Part shown: positions 1-8,932 of the stretch, one piece after another
Numbering within the stretch: the first letter of the stretch is position 1
How the letters are laid out: each line of letters starts with the position of its first letter
Assembly (NCBI GenBank): GCA_000171875.1
Contig: ABHI01000001.1
Span: 693,001-757,000, forward strand
From: Flavobacteriales bacterium ALC-1
Lineage (GTDB): Bacteria > Bacteroidota > Bacteroidia > Flavobacteriales > Flavobacteriaceae
Reading direction: 5' to 3'
DNA: 64,000 nucleotides
Notes under the pieces: generated by a model
What the model was told of the DNA's origin: nothing
Database searches by the model: none
The model's input: the letters and a program-made list of their open reading frames with translations, nothing else
Position numbers and translations under genes: made by a program

Positions 1-594
1 GTTGTTCTAGGCACTGTTGGTGTTGAAACAACATCTTTCGCAGCAATATTAGCAGCAGCTGGTTTAGCCATTGGTATGGCTTTGCAAGGCTCTCTAGGTA
101 ATTTTGCAGGAGGTGTTTTAATAATGATATTTAAGCCAATAAAAATTGGGGATTTAATAGAAGCGCAAGGAGAACTTGGTGTTGTAAAAGAAATAGAAAT
201 TTTTACAACCAAGCTTTTAACTCCTACAAATAAAGAAGTAATTATTCCAAATGGTGCTTTATCTAACGGAAATATCACAAATTACAGTACCGAAGGAAAA
301 CTTAGAGTTGATCTCACATTTGGTGTTGGGTATGATTCTGATATCAAACAAACTAAAGAAGTATTAATGAACGTGTTAACTTCTAACCCAAAGGTTCTTC
401 AAGATCCTGCGCCAACTGTAAACGTTTCAGAATTAGCTGATAGTTCTGTAAACTTTGCTGTGAGACCATGGTGTACAGTTGCAGATTATTGGGATGTCTA
501 TTTTGAAACGCATGAAAATGCTAAAGAAGCTCTTGATGCTGCTGGTATAGAAATTCCTTATCCACATGCAGTTGAGATACAAAAAGAAGGCTAA
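1..594 (+). CDS. MscS-family mechanosensitive channel (5' end outside window)
   Basis: This is the C-terminal part of a small-conductance mechanosensitive channel, an inner membrane protein that opens under membrane tension to release solutes after osmotic downshock. The frame is open from base 1, so the start lies upstream. The first residues read as the glycine- and alanine-rich pore helix of MscS (GLAIGMALQGSLGNFAGGV around residues 21-39), followed by the beta domain and the alpha/beta cytoplasmic cage. The protein ends about where compact MscS proteins end. Its stop codon overlaps the stop region of the convergent tsaB gene by four bases, and its likely terminator lies inside tsaB. The family call is firm; the exact paralogue and any N-terminal extension cannot be judged. 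Confidence 0.93.
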   Translation, partial: VVLGTVGVETTSFAAILAAAGLAIGMALQGSLGNFAGGVLIMIFKPIKIGDLIEAQGELGVVKEIEIFTTKLLTPTNKEVIIPNGALSNGNITNYSTEGKLRVDLTFGVGYDSDIKQTKEVLMNVLTSNPKVLQDPAPTVNVSELADSSVNFAVRPWCTVADYWDVYFETHENAKEALDAAGIEIPYPHAVEIQKEG

Positions 595-1262
595 TTCTTC
601 TTTTTTAAAGCAACAAAGTCTTTTAAATAATAAGGCTCAAAATAAGCGACATCCTCGGTGTCGCTTTTTTTGTACTTTATTTCTGCTAAGGTTGCCATTT
701 CTTTTGCAGAAGGCAATTTACTATCAATAAAAATAGCATTAGAATGCTGAATTAGGCTTTTCGTTTTTTCAACACCATTACCTATAAAATAAACTTTATC
801 GGTTTTAAGAAGATCACTGTAGCTATCCTCAGTTAAGATTTCTGCTTTAATCTCTCTATGCAACTCAAATTTAGAATTATAGATTGCCGAATAGACCTCC
901 ATACGACGTGCATCTAACATTGGTACAATAAAGCCTTCTTCAATCTTTACTTGATGTGCCAAACTTTCTAAAGTTGAAATAGCTATTAATGGTTTATTTA
1001 AAGCAAAACATAGACCTTTGGCTGATGATACACCAATACGTAAACCCGTGTAAGAACCAGGCCCTTTGCTTACAGCTACAGCGTTAACCTCTGATAGTTT
1101 TATTTGTGAATGTTTAAAGACTTCATCAATAAATAGATGTAAGGTTTCTGCATGAGAATACCCTAAACTATTATCTTCTCTTAAAACTAAAGTCTCTCCA
1201 TCTTTAGACAGAGAGACTGAACAATTTGTAGTTGCTGTTTCTATATTTAGCACTAATGCCAT
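591..1262 (-). CDS. tsaB: TsaB, tRNA N6-threonylcarbamoyladenosine synthesis subunit
   Basis: TsaB is the inactive ASKHA-fold partner that dimerises with TsaD and, with TsaE, transfers threonylcarbamoyl to A37 of ANN-decoding tRNAs in the cytoplasm. The 223-residue protein has the usual length. It opens with the family signature NIETATTNCSVSLSKDG and has the conserved AVSKGPGSYTGLRIGVSSAK segment near residues 63-82. The ATG at 1262 sits 21 bases after the adaptor gene upstream, so it is probably the last gene of the efflux operon. Its 3' part carries, antisense, a strong rightward terminator hairpin (644-671) that serves the mscS gene. Confidence 0.93.
   Translation of the reverse strand: MALVLNIETATTNCSVSLSKDGETLVLREDNSLGYSHAETLHLFIDEVFKHSQIKLSEVNAVAVSKGPGSYTGLRIGVSSAKGLCFALNKPLIAISTLESLAHQVKIEEGFIVPMLDARRMEVYSAIYNSKFELHREIKAEILTEDSYSDLLKTDKVYFIGNGVEKTKSLIQHSNAIFIDSKLPSAKEMATLAEIKYKKSDTEDVAYFEPYYLKDFVALKKKN
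644..671 (+). terminator. Intrinsic terminator for mscS, embedded antisense in tsaB
   Basis: An 8-bp perfect stem AAGCGACA/TGTCGCTT with a 7-base loop is followed by seven T on the + strand, 50 bases after the mscS stop. The same bases encode tsaB residues near its C-terminus (the KKSDTEDVA stretch), so coding and termination signals overlap. Confidence 0.75.
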
Positions 1263-1283
1263 TAGTATATATGTATTAGACTA

Positions 1284-2597
1284 TTACTCTTCTTTCTCTT
1301 CCGATTTCGAAGATGTTGTCTTTTTATTTTTTTCTTCAATAAGATCACCTGGCTTAAGTGTTTTAGACACCATATTGTAAGGACCCGTAATTATTTTATC
1401 TTCTTTAGTTAAACCTTCAACAATTTCAATATTAGTATCGTCTTGAATTCCAGTTTTCACAACTTTTAATTTTGCCTTGCCATTAACATTCACAAAGACA
1501 CATTCGAATTTTTCTTCTTCTTTAGACGAGTTCCCCTCTTCTTCAAATTCAGATTTTTTACCATAAGCTTTTTTAGTTGAGCTTGTATCAGTTTTAATTA
1601 CAATTGCACTAATAGGGACCGAAATTGCATTTTTTCGTGTTTTAGTGATAATATCAACTGTAGCTGTCATACCTGGTCTAAATGGCGAATATGTTTCAGG
1701 TTTACCTTCAGTTAAATCTTTATAAGATTCTTCTAAAATTCTAACTTTAACCTTAAAATTTGTTACTTGGTCAGCAGCTAGATTTCCTGCTGCAGAATTT
1801 GCAATTTCTGTAACTATTCCTTTAAACTCCTTCTTTAAATAAGCATCTACTTCAACAATTGTAGAATCTCCAATACCTACTTTTACAATATCATTTTCAT
1901 TTACATCAACCTCAACTTCCATATTGTTTAGGTTTGCAACACGTAAAATTTCTGTACCAGCCATTTGCTGAGTACCAACAACACGTTCGCCCAACTCTAC
2001 ACTTAATAGTGAAATTGTACCACTCATTGGTGCATATATGGTTGTTCTATTTAAATTATCTTTTGCTTCATTTACTGTAGCTGCAGCACTTTGCACACTA
2101 TAATATGCTGAGCTCTTTCCTGCTTCAGCAGTTTCGTATGAAGCAATAGCTCTGTCCCAATCTGCTTTAGAAATAACTCCTTTATCAAAAAGTGCTTTAC
2201 TTCTATCGTAATCTGCTTTAGCTTGTTTTAGATTAGCTTCTGCTTGCTCTAAGCCTGCTCTAACATTTTGATAAGAAGCTTGTGAACGACTTACAGCTGA
2301 CTGAATTAAATCTGGATTTACTCTTACTAATAAGTCACCTTTTTTAACTTCTTGGCCTTCTTTAAAAGGTAATTCTAAAATTTCCCCTGAAACTTCAGAA
2401 GATATTTTCACTTCTACTTCTGGCTGAATTTTCCCTGTTGCAGATACTGTTTCTACAATATCTTGTAAGGCAACTTCTTTAACAGTTACTTCTTTGAAGT
2501 TTCCTTTTTTACCGAATAACCCCATAGACTTGCCTGCCACTAAAGCAATAAGTGCAATAACTACGATTACTAAAATAATTTTTACTGTTTTACTCAT
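1284..2597 (-). CDS. Efflux periplasmic adaptor (MacA/HlyD-type membrane fusion protein)
   Basis: A membrane fusion protein that would bridge an inner membrane transporter and a TolC-type channel in the periplasm. It has one N-terminal membrane segment (about residues 5-27), then lipoyl-half and beta-barrel regions around an alpha-helical hairpin (about 98-185, rich in Ala/Gln/Lys). Conserved adaptor phrases are present: KISSEVSGEI and, after the hairpin, TTIYAPMSGTIS. At 437 residues it is longer than the second adaptor at 4193-5341 because of an acidic, Lys/Glu/Ser-rich insert near 340-365 and a similar C-terminal tail. It starts 2 bases after the tolC-like gene, so the two are probably translated together. 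The transported substrate is unknown. Confidence 0.9.
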   Translation of the reverse strand: MSKTVKIILVIVVIALIALVAGKSMGLFGKKGNFKEVTVKEVALQDIVETVSATGKIQPEVEVKISSEVSGEILELPFKEGQEVKKGDLLVRVNPDLIQSAVSRSQASYQNVRAGLEQAEANLKQAKADYDRSKALFDKGVISKADWDRAIASYETAEAGKSSAYYSVQSAAATVNEAKDNLNRTTIYAPMSGTISLLSVELGERVVGTQQMAGTEILRVANLNNMEVEVDVNENDIVKVGIGDSTIVEVDAYLKKEFKGIVTEIANSAAGNLAADQVTNFKVKVRILEESYKDLTEGKPETYSPFRPGMTATVDIITKTRKNAISVPISAIVIKTDTSSTKKAYGKKSEFEEEGNSSKEEEKFECVFVNVNGKAKLKVVKTGIQDDTNIEIVEGLTKEDKIITGPYNMVSKTLKPGDLIEEKNKKTTSSKSEEKEE

Positions 2598-2599
2598 AA

Positions 2600-4042
2600 T
2601 TAAAACTTTAATTCTGTTGCTGGTATTCCAAAATATAACTCTAAAACCTTTAACTTAAATATATAGTCATATTTAGCACGATTCAAATCAATTTTCGCAT
2701 TATCAAATCTTAATTTTGATTGGCTAAAATCAAATGCGTTAGTTAAACCTACATCGTAGCGTTCTTTAGCATAATCGTACGCTAGTTCTTGTGATTCTAA
2801 AGCTAATTCAGCCGCTTCGTAAGATTTTAATGCACCTTTAGCATCAACATAAGCTTGGTAGACCGTTGACTCTAAATCTAACTCTGCCTGTTCTAATTGA
2901 AATTTAGAACGCTCTAAGTTAATCTTATTTCTTTGGATATTACCTCTAGTGTTAAATCCATTTAAAATTGGAATATTTAAATTAAGTCCATAACCAATAC
3001 CATCGTTTTGGTATAACTGATCCCCAAATGGAGCTGCAGAAACTTCTACAGGAAAGGTGTTGGGGAATTCGCTAATCACAGCCTGACCAGTACCTTGTAC
3101 TGTACCAATTTGCTGAGTTATAGTTGGGTTATTAGGATCTACTTGTTGGATAAAAGATGGAGTATTAGTATATCTAGTATTATAACCAAAAAATGCCGAT
3201 AATGTTGGTAAATTTGCTCCTTTAGCAATTTTTAAATCCATCTCTGCTAAATCTACATTTTGTTCTGCAATCTTAATTTCTGATCTATTTTCTTTTGCTG
3301 AAGCTATTATTTCTGAAATATCTCTGCTTGCTACACCATCATCAACAATATCATAGCCTTCATCCTCAATATCAAAATTCTCATAATCTTTAATTAATAA
3401 TAACTGTGCTAAACTAATCAACGAAATCTGAATACTATTTTCAGCATTGATAATAGACTGTTGCTCACTAGCATCAGTTGCTTTAATTTCTAATAAATCT
3501 CCTCTTGGTAAAGACCCAGCTTCAACTAATTCTTCTGTTCTCTTAATTTGTTCTTTAGTAACTTCATTTTGAGACTTTAAAACCTCAAGGTTAGCCTTAT
3601 TAAGAATTACAGCCAAATACCCATTAGCGACAAAAAGTGATATATCGTCTTTCATTTTGTCTAGGTTATACTGACTTGCTAATTTAGAAATCTCTGCACG
3701 TTGTACAGACCTAATATTTCTTAAACCATCAAAAAGAGTGTAACCAACATTTATATTTCCACTAGCAGATAAAAATGTAGTTGTTTGTGCATTATTAGTA
3801 ACTGGGTTAAAACTCAAACCTGTATTTTCAGACACACCAGCTCCAGCATTTAAACTTGGAAGAAAATTACCTTTAGCTGTAAGTATCTCTATATCTGTAG
3901 CTTCTAAATTTAGCTCACTTTGCTTTATAGAAATATTATTTTCTAAAGCGTACTGAACACATTCTTTTAGCGTCCATTTTTTATTTTGAGCTTGAGCAAA
4001 AACTCCAAATAGAAGTATTGCTATTATGATTGATTTTTTCAT
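2600..4042 (-). CDS. TolC-family outer membrane efflux protein
   Basis: An outer membrane factor forming the exit duct of a tripartite efflux or secretion machine. The 480-residue protein begins with a cleavable signal peptide (MKKSIIIAILLFGVFAQAQ) and consists of two repeats of long coiled-coil helices. The repeats show internal symmetry (KWTLKECVQYALENN at the start; QAYVDAKGALKSYEAAELAL in the second repeat). Length and helix pattern fit the OEP family. It lies between the two adaptor genes, which suggests the ATPase, permeases and adaptor at 4193-8576 use this channel, but the 150-base gap before it may carry its own promoter. Confidence 0.92.
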   Translation of the reverse strand: MKKSIIIAILLFGVFAQAQNKKWTLKECVQYALENNISIKQSELNLEATDIEILTAKGNFLPSLNAGAGVSENTGLSFNPVTNNAQTTTFLSASGNINVGYTLFDGLRNIRSVQRAEISKLASQYNLDKMKDDISLFVANGYLAVILNKANLEVLKSQNEVTKEQIKRTEELVEAGSLPRGDLLEIKATDASEQQSIINAENSIQISLISLAQLLLIKDYENFDIEDEGYDIVDDGVASRDISEIIASAKENRSEIKIAEQNVDLAEMDLKIAKGANLPTLSAFFGYNTRYTNTPSFIQQVDPNNPTITQQIGTVQGTGQAVISEFPNTFPVEVSAAPFGDQLYQNDGIGYGLNLNIPILNGFNTRGNIQRNKINLERSKFQLEQAELDLESTVYQAYVDAKGALKSYEAAELALESQELAYDYAKERYDVGLTNAFDFSQSKLRFDNAKIDLNRAKYDYIFKLKVLELYFGIPATELKF

Positions 4043-4192
4043 CTGTTGTTTCTGTTATTTTTTAATTGACAGATGGAATTCACCATTAAACGTCTCAAAA
4101 AATATTAAGATTTGTTTATGGTTCATTTCATGATGTCTATTTGTCTATGTAAATCTTAAAGTGTTACACTAAATGTTAAAATTATTATCTAA
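4043..4192. other. 150-base gap with a 9-bp inverted repeat
   Basis: This spacer separates the ATPase-permease-adaptor genes from the TolC-adaptor-tsaB genes. It contains TTAAGATTT (4105-4113) and its complement AAATCTTAA (4151-4159), 37 bases apart. No T-tract follows on either strand, so it does not look like an intrinsic terminator. I found no clear TAnnTTTG promoter box here. Confidence 0.35.
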
Positions 4193-5341
4193 CTAGTTAG
4201 AAATACTTTTTATTTGATTCCATACTTTAATTTTGTCTTCTTTTGTAATACCATTTAGAACTTCTACAAAAATACCATCACTTATCCCTAATTCTAAATC
4301 TTTTCTTTCAAATTTTTGATCTCCAACCTCTACTTCTACAAATGGTGCTTTAGTTTTTGGGTCAAATTGTACAAGAGCTTCCTTCACAGTTAGGACACTA
4401 TCAGCTCTAGCTAAAATAATTGATGCATTGGCACTTAAACCTGCTCTAATAAAAGTACTATCATTTTTCTTTAATGAGCCTTTAATTTCAAATTGAATTG
4501 CTCCATTCTCACTTATTCCTTTTGGCGCAATATAATCTAAAACCGCATCAAATTTTTTATTCTCTATAGCACCAACTGTAATTTCTAAAGGTAACTTTTC
4601 TTTAATCTTCCCAACTTCAGATTCATCAACTTTTCCTTCAAAAATCATATTGTCTACATTAGCCATAGAAGCTATCGTCGTTCCATCATTAAAATTATTA
4701 GCCTCAATAACCTGGTTTCCTTCTTTTACTGGAACATCTAATACCATTCCCGAAACTGTTGCTCTAATTTGTGTTTGCGCTACATTACCCAGCCCTGAAG
4801 TCGTACCTGTTTTTATAATATCATAATTTTGGCGTGACTGAGTTACATTAATTCTTGCTTGTTCCACTTGTTGCTTGGCTTGTAAATAGGTGTTATTAAC
4901 TTGATCAAACTCATTAGCTGCAATAACTCCCTTGTCAAAAAGCTCTTTTTGACGGTCGAAAATAGATTTTTGGGTTTTATAATTAATCTCAGCGGTTTGC
5001 AAAGCTGTTCTATTAGAAGCAATATTATTTTTTGCACTCGTAAGTGAAGAAACGTTGGGAACCACTTTAATCTTAGCAATTAAATCTCCTGCTTTAATAA
5101 CATCTCCTGCCTCAATATATATTTCCTCAATAATCCCAGAAATATTTGGTTTTATTAATATCTCATCCTTAGGTACTATACTTCCTGTAGCGACAGTCTT
5201 CTTTATTATAGTTTTAGTAGATGCAATTTCTGTATCATAAACTACTGGATCTTCAGCATTTTTTTGATATAAATAAAATAGAGATCCTCCAAAAAGGACA
5301 GCTATAATTATTAAAATAATAATGGTTATTGACTTTTTCAT
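4193..5341 (-). CDS. Periplasmic adaptor of the MacB-like ABC exporter (HlyD/MacA family)
   Basis: A 382-residue membrane fusion protein with one N-terminal membrane anchor (about 5-26), a lipoyl domain (IEAGDVIKAGDLIAKI), a coiled-coil hairpin (about 100-170), a second lipoyl half (RATVSGMVLDVPVKEGNQV) and a beta-barrel region. It follows the downstream permease by 32 bases on the same strand, so it is the natural adaptor for these two permeases and the ATPase. It is clearly different in sequence from the second adaptor at 1284-2597. Substrate unknown. Confidence 0.9.
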   Translation of the reverse strand: MKKSITIIILIIIAVLFGGSLFYLYQKNAEDPVVYDTEIASTKTIIKKTVATGSIVPKDEILIKPNISGIIEEIYIEAGDVIKAGDLIAKIKVVPNVSSLTSAKNNIASNRTALQTAEINYKTQKSIFDRQKELFDKGVIAANEFDQVNNTYLQAKQQVEQARINVTQSRQNYDIIKTGTTSGLGNVAQTQIRATVSGMVLDVPVKEGNQVIEANNFNDGTTIASMANVDNMIFEGKVDESEVGKIKEKLPLEITVGAIENKKFDAVLDYIAPKGISENGAIQFEIKGSLKKNDSTFIRAGLSANASIILARADSVLTVKEALVQFDPKTKAPFVEVEVGDQKFERKDLELGISDGIFVEVLNGITKEDKIKVWNQIKSISN

Positions 5342-5373
5342 TTTTCTATTCGATTGATTTTGATGATTATCTA

Positions 5374-6633
5374 TTATTCTGTTCTAATGGCATCAACAGG
5401 TCTTATTTTAATAGCATTCTGAGCGGGTATAAATCCTGCTAATAAACCAGATACTATCAAGATAGTTAAAGCGATTAATATAACTGTAAGATCAACACTT
5501 GGATTTGCAAACATATCAACAGGACCATTAGCATCTAAAAGTGCATTTAAGCCATAAATTGTTAATGAACCTAAAATAATCCCTACCATACCTGATAAGA
5601 TGGTTAAAAAAATAGACTCTAAAAGTATTTGACCTCTAATAGACCAAGGAGAAGCACCTAAAGCTCTACGAATACCAATTTCTTTGGTACGCTCCTTAAC
5701 AACAATGAGCATTATATTACTAATTCCAATTATTCCTGACAATAGTACAAGTATTCCCACTACATAGGCTACTAAGCGTAGCGCTGTAAATAGTCCTTCA
5801 ATTTTACTGAACTCCTTATACACATCCCAATGTCCTATAGCACGCTTATCATCTGGATGGATTTTGTGTCGCTCTCTGATAACATCAAAAATTTGTTCTT
5901 TCAAACCCGTAATAGGCACATTATCCTCTGCGGTTATCATCATCCATCCTACTATATCACCCATATTAAAAGCTTGAGAAAATGATGTAAAGGGTACAAA
6001 AATTTGTTTTTGACCTTCTTCAGCATCACCACCAGTTTGCTTCGTTTTATATACGCCTATGACTGAAAAGTTAACTCCATTAATCTTAATATAAGTTCCT
6101 AAAATTTCTTCGTCAACATCATACAGCTCTTTAGCAACTGAAAGACCTATAACTGCAACTTTACGTTTCTCATTTATGTCATTATAATTAATAAACCTAC
6201 CTTGAGTAATATCCATTGGTTGTTGTATTATAACTTCTGGATAATCACCATAAACATTAAATGCTCCTGTTTTTAAGCCTCTAACTACGTTATTTGCTCC
6301 ACCCCAACCGCCAAGTTGGTTTCTTGGTGATACAATTTTTAGGTTACGAACATTGTCTTTGATCGCTGCTATATCATCTAACTTATAGTTATATCTCCTT
6401 CCTTTTGGCAAACCTTTGTAGGGTTTAGAAATGGTTTGAGTCCACATATTCATGGTGTTAGTTGCTCTACCACCAAAGTCTAATTTTACACCATTCTCTA
6501 GACCTTTCCCAGCTGCTAAAAGCACAATAAGAATAAATATTCCCCAGAACACACCAAAAGCAGTCAATATGGTTCTAAACATATTGCTTGTTAAAGCTTC
6601 TAATATTTCGTTCCAACGATCTCTATTAAACAT
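5374..6633 (-). CDS. MacB-like ABC transporter permease (second of pair)
   Basis: An inner membrane permease of the MacB/FtsX (type VII ABC) superfamily. It has an N-terminal transmembrane helix (about 20-42, TAFGVFWGIFILIVLLAAG), a large periplasmic MacB_PCD domain, and three C-terminal membrane helices. The cytoplasmic loop VVKERTKEIGIRRALGASP is the usual ATPase-contacting segment, and the C-terminus RPVDAIRTE is typical. Members of this family act as mechanotransducers with an adaptor and TolC rather than as classical alternating-access pumps. It starts one base after the stop of the sister permease, so the two are probably produced in equal amounts as a heterodimer. Confidence 0.92.
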   Translation of the reverse strand: MFNRDRWNEILEALTSNMFRTILTAFGVFWGIFILIVLLAAGKGLENGVKLDFGGRATNTMNMWTQTISKPYKGLPKGRRYNYKLDDIAAIKDNVRNLKIVSPRNQLGGWGGANNVVRGLKTGAFNVYGDYPEVIIQQPMDITQGRFINYNDINEKRKVAVIGLSVAKELYDVDEEILGTYIKINGVNFSVIGVYKTKQTGGDAEEGQKQIFVPFTSFSQAFNMGDIVGWMMITAEDNVPITGLKEQIFDVIRERHKIHPDDKRAIGHWDVYKEFSKIEGLFTALRLVAYVVGILVLLSGIIGISNIMLIVVKERTKEIGIRRALGASPWSIRGQILLESIFLTILSGMVGIILGSLTIYGLNALLDANGPVDMFANPSVDLTVILIALTILIVSGLLAGFIPAQNAIKIRPVDAIRTE

Positions 6634-6634
6634 C

Positions 6635-7882
6635 TTATTCGTCTCTTAAAGCTACAATAGGTTTTATTTTAGCTGCTCGCCATGCAGGAAAAAACCCGGC
6701 TAATGCTCCCGCAAAAATGAGTATAATCACTGTTGATAAAGCCACATTAAAATTAACTGAAGGGTCAATAACATATGGGATATCTAAACTGGGACCAAAA
6801 ATCTCTAAAAGCCCCATACTAACAATCAAACCAGAAAAACCAGCAATAGCTGTTACAAAAATTGCCTCATGCAAAATCATCCCAATGATTGACCATGGTT
6901 GGGCGCCTATTGCTTTTCTTATTCCTATTTCTCTTGTACGCTCTTTAACGATAATGAGCATTATATTACTTACTCCCACTACTCCTGCTATAATTGTACA
7001 TATACCAACAAACCAGAAAAAGAAATTAATATTACCTATGAGACCGAAATAACGCTTAGCTTCTTCTAAAGTATTAAAGGTATCTATAGCACTCATATCA
7101 TCTGGTGCCACAGTGTGAACTTGTTTAAGGTATTGTTGCATTTCTTCAATGAATTGCTGAGATGCTGCAAGTGTTTCATCAAAAGTCGCTTTAGGCTTAA
7201 GTGTAAAATATAAATTTCTAATTCTATTACCACCATTAAACACGCGTTGCGCTGTACTCATTGGAGTAAAGATTCTGCTTTCTTCTCTATCTCCACCTGG
7301 ATCAGAATAGACTCCAACAACCTTAAAGTTTATTCCATTTATTTCAATTTGCTGATTAATAGGATCTTCATCACCCTTAAAAATCTCTTCTTTGATTTTA
7401 TTACCAATAATAACAACCTTCTCTATATTTTCTTGGTCTTTATAGTTAAGGTATCTCCCTTGAGACATACTGGCATTTTCTATAAATTGATAATCTGGAA
7501 ATACACCTTCTATACGGTAGCTTCCTGATTCTGTCTTATAATTTACAACACCTTGCCATAAACGGTAAACAGACGATTTATATTCCAGTTCATCTTCGTA
7601 TTTTTTTGTTAGGTACTCATAATTCTCATTCTCCATTTGAATATATCTCCCAGGATTTAATCCTTTATATTCTTTTGAAGTAACTTGCGTCCAAACACCT
7701 ATTCTATTTGAAGCATCTTCTTCAAATTCTTTTTTTATACCATTAGTCATACCTTCCCCAAATCCTAGAAGAATAACCAAAATGAATATACCAGATGCAA
7801 CAGAAAGACCTGTTAAAAAGGTACGTAATTTGTTCTTACTTAAAGTCTCAAATATTTCTTGCCAACGCTCTATATTAAACAT
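6635..7882 (-). CDS. MacB-like ABC transporter permease (first of pair)
   Basis: The sister permease has the same architecture in 415 residues: N-terminal helix (about 21-43), periplasmic domain, and three C-terminal helices. The loop IVKERTREIGIRKAIGAQP and the ending KPIVALRDE match those of the downstream paralogue. The two genes are diverged copies, so the complex would be a heterodimer rather than the MacB homodimer. Its start codon overlaps the end of the ATPase gene by 8 bases, which points to translational coupling. Confidence 0.92.
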   Translation of the reverse strand: MFNIERWQEIFETLSKNKLRTFLTGLSVASGIFILVILLGFGEGMTNGIKKEFEEDASNRIGVWTQVTSKEYKGLNPGRYIQMENENYEYLTKKYEDELEYKSSVYRLWQGVVNYKTESGSYRIEGVFPDYQFIENASMSQGRYLNYKDQENIEKVVIIGNKIKEEIFKGDEDPINQQIEINGINFKVVGVYSDPGGDREESRIFTPMSTAQRVFNGGNRIRNLYFTLKPKATFDETLAASQQFIEEMQQYLKQVHTVAPDDMSAIDTFNTLEEAKRYFGLIGNINFFFWFVGICTIIAGVVGVSNIMLIIVKERTREIGIRKAIGAQPWSIIGMILHEAIFVTAIAGFSGLIVSMGLLEIFGPSLDIPYVIDPSVNFNVALSTVIILIFAGALAGFFPAWRAAKIKPIVALRDE

Positions 7883-8576
7883 ACTGAGAAGCTTTTACCT
7901 GTTCTACTTTGGTATCATCTATTACCAAACCATCTTTAAGATTGACAATACGTTTTGTCATCTGAGCAATATCATGCTCGTGAGTTACAACTAAAATGGT
8001 TTTACCTTCGTCATTAATTCCTTGAATTAATTCCATCACTTCATAAGATGTCTTTGTATCTAAAGCACCTGTTGGCTCATCAGCTAGTAATACTTTAGGA
8101 TCACTTGCTAAAGCTCTGGCGATAGCCACACGTTGTTTCTGACCGCCAGATAATTCACTTGGTAAATGATGTGACCAATCTGCTAAACCTACTTTCTCTA
8201 AATAATGCATCGCTCTTTCATTACGTTCATTTCGTTTCACACCTTTATAATATAAAGGCATTGCGACATTATCTAAAGCGCTTTTATAGGTAATAAGGTT
8301 AAATGACTGAAATATAAATCCAAGAAATTCATTTCTATATTTCGCAGCAATTTTTTCGTTCAGATTTTTGATAGGCACATTATCAAGAATATATTCTCCC
8401 TGGTCTGCTTCATCGAGCATACCCAAAATATTAAGTAAAGTAGATTTTCCTGATCCTGAAGACCCCATGATAGACACCAATTCACCTTCTTTTACATCAA
8501 AGTTAATACCTTTTAAGACATGAAGGGAATTGCTTCCCATATGGTAAGATTTGTGTAAATCTTTTATCTGAATCAT
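7875..8576 (-). CDS. ABC transporter ATP-binding protein (MacB/LolD type)
   Basis: The cytoplasmic ATPase of the exporter encoded by the next genes. Every nucleotide-binding motif is intact: Walker A GSSGSGKST, Q-loop IFQSFN, signature LSGGQKQR, Walker B VLLADEPTGALD and switch His in VVTHEHD. The 233-residue length is typical of the LolD/MacB ATPase class. I chose the ATG at 8576 (MIQIKDLHKSY); an upstream in-frame start at 8600 would add eight residues that fit no family member. It is the first gene of the ATPase-permease-permease-adaptor set. A short inverted repeat (8643-8660) lies in its leader region. Confidence 0.93.
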   Translation of the reverse strand: MIQIKDLHKSYHMGSNSLHVLKGINFDVKEGELVSIMGSSGSGKSTLLNILGMLDEADQGEYILDNVPIKNLNEKIAAKYRNEFLGFIFQSFNLITYKSALDNVAMPLYYKGVKRNERNERAMHYLEKVGLADWSHHLPSELSGGQKQRVAIARALASDPKVLLADEPTGALDTKTSYEVMELIQGINDEGKTILVVTHEHDIAQMTKRIVNLKDGLVIDDTKVEQVKASQYV

Positions 8577-8642
8577 ATTGTTGTTGGTTAGCGAGTGCAA
8601 TTTTAAGGAAATTCGAAGGTTTTTTATGCCAACAAATTGTTA

Positions 8643-8660
8643 ATACCCATAAACGGGTAT
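8643..8660. repeat. Inverted repeat upstream of the ABC exporter genes
   Basis: ATACCC, 6 bases, then GGGTAT forms a small hairpin or operator-like palindrome 67 bases ahead of the ATPase start. There is no T-tract. A second pair, AGACTCT (8667-8673) and AGAGTCT (8692-8698), overlaps the stop codon of the next gene. Function unknown. Confidence 0.35.
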
Positions 8661-8696
8661 CTTTAAGACTCTCTGATTATAAAAATGTTACAGAGT

Positions 8697-8930
8697 CTAG
8701 CTTGTTTTTTTAGACTTTTGCGATTTATTATAAGTTCTGTATGTAAAATAGGCTATTACAGCTACCAAAATATATGGTACAGCCATTAAAAAAACGATAC
8801 CATCATTTATACCCTCAGCTGCAGATTGATCTTCTCCACTCTCTAAAACAGCTCTACACATAGCACATTGAGCATTTGCTCTAATAAAAAAGAACATAAA
8901 AAAGATAAAAAAGACAACTTTGCGTTTCAT
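8697..8930 (-). CDS. Small secreted or membrane CxxC protein (77 aa) of the oxidase assembly block
   Basis: I cannot assign this to a characterised family. The protein starts with a signal peptide (MKRKVVFFIFFMFFFIRANA) and then immediately presents QCAMCRAVLE, a CxxC pair at residues 22 and 25. One transmembrane helix (about 44-63) and a basic tail (NKSQKSKKTS) follow. The topology puts the cysteine pair in the periplasm next to the membrane. The ATG at 8930 was preferred to a longer reading because it gives a clean signal peptide. It lies 2 bases downstream of the DUF420 gene and after the SCO genes. A role in copper, heme or thiol handling during cytochrome oxidase assembly is therefore plausible, but that is inference from position. 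Confidence 0.75.
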   Translation of the reverse strand: MKRKVVFFIFFMFFFIRANAQCAMCRAVLESGEDQSAAEGINDGIVFLMAVPYILVAVIAYFTYRTYNKSQKSKKTS

Positions 8931-8932
8931 AC

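Noticed and set aside
8667..8698. AGACTCT/AGAGTCT pair as a terminator of the CxxC protein gene
   Set aside because: The loop is 18 bases, no T-tract follows on the - strand, and the stem overlaps the stop codon.
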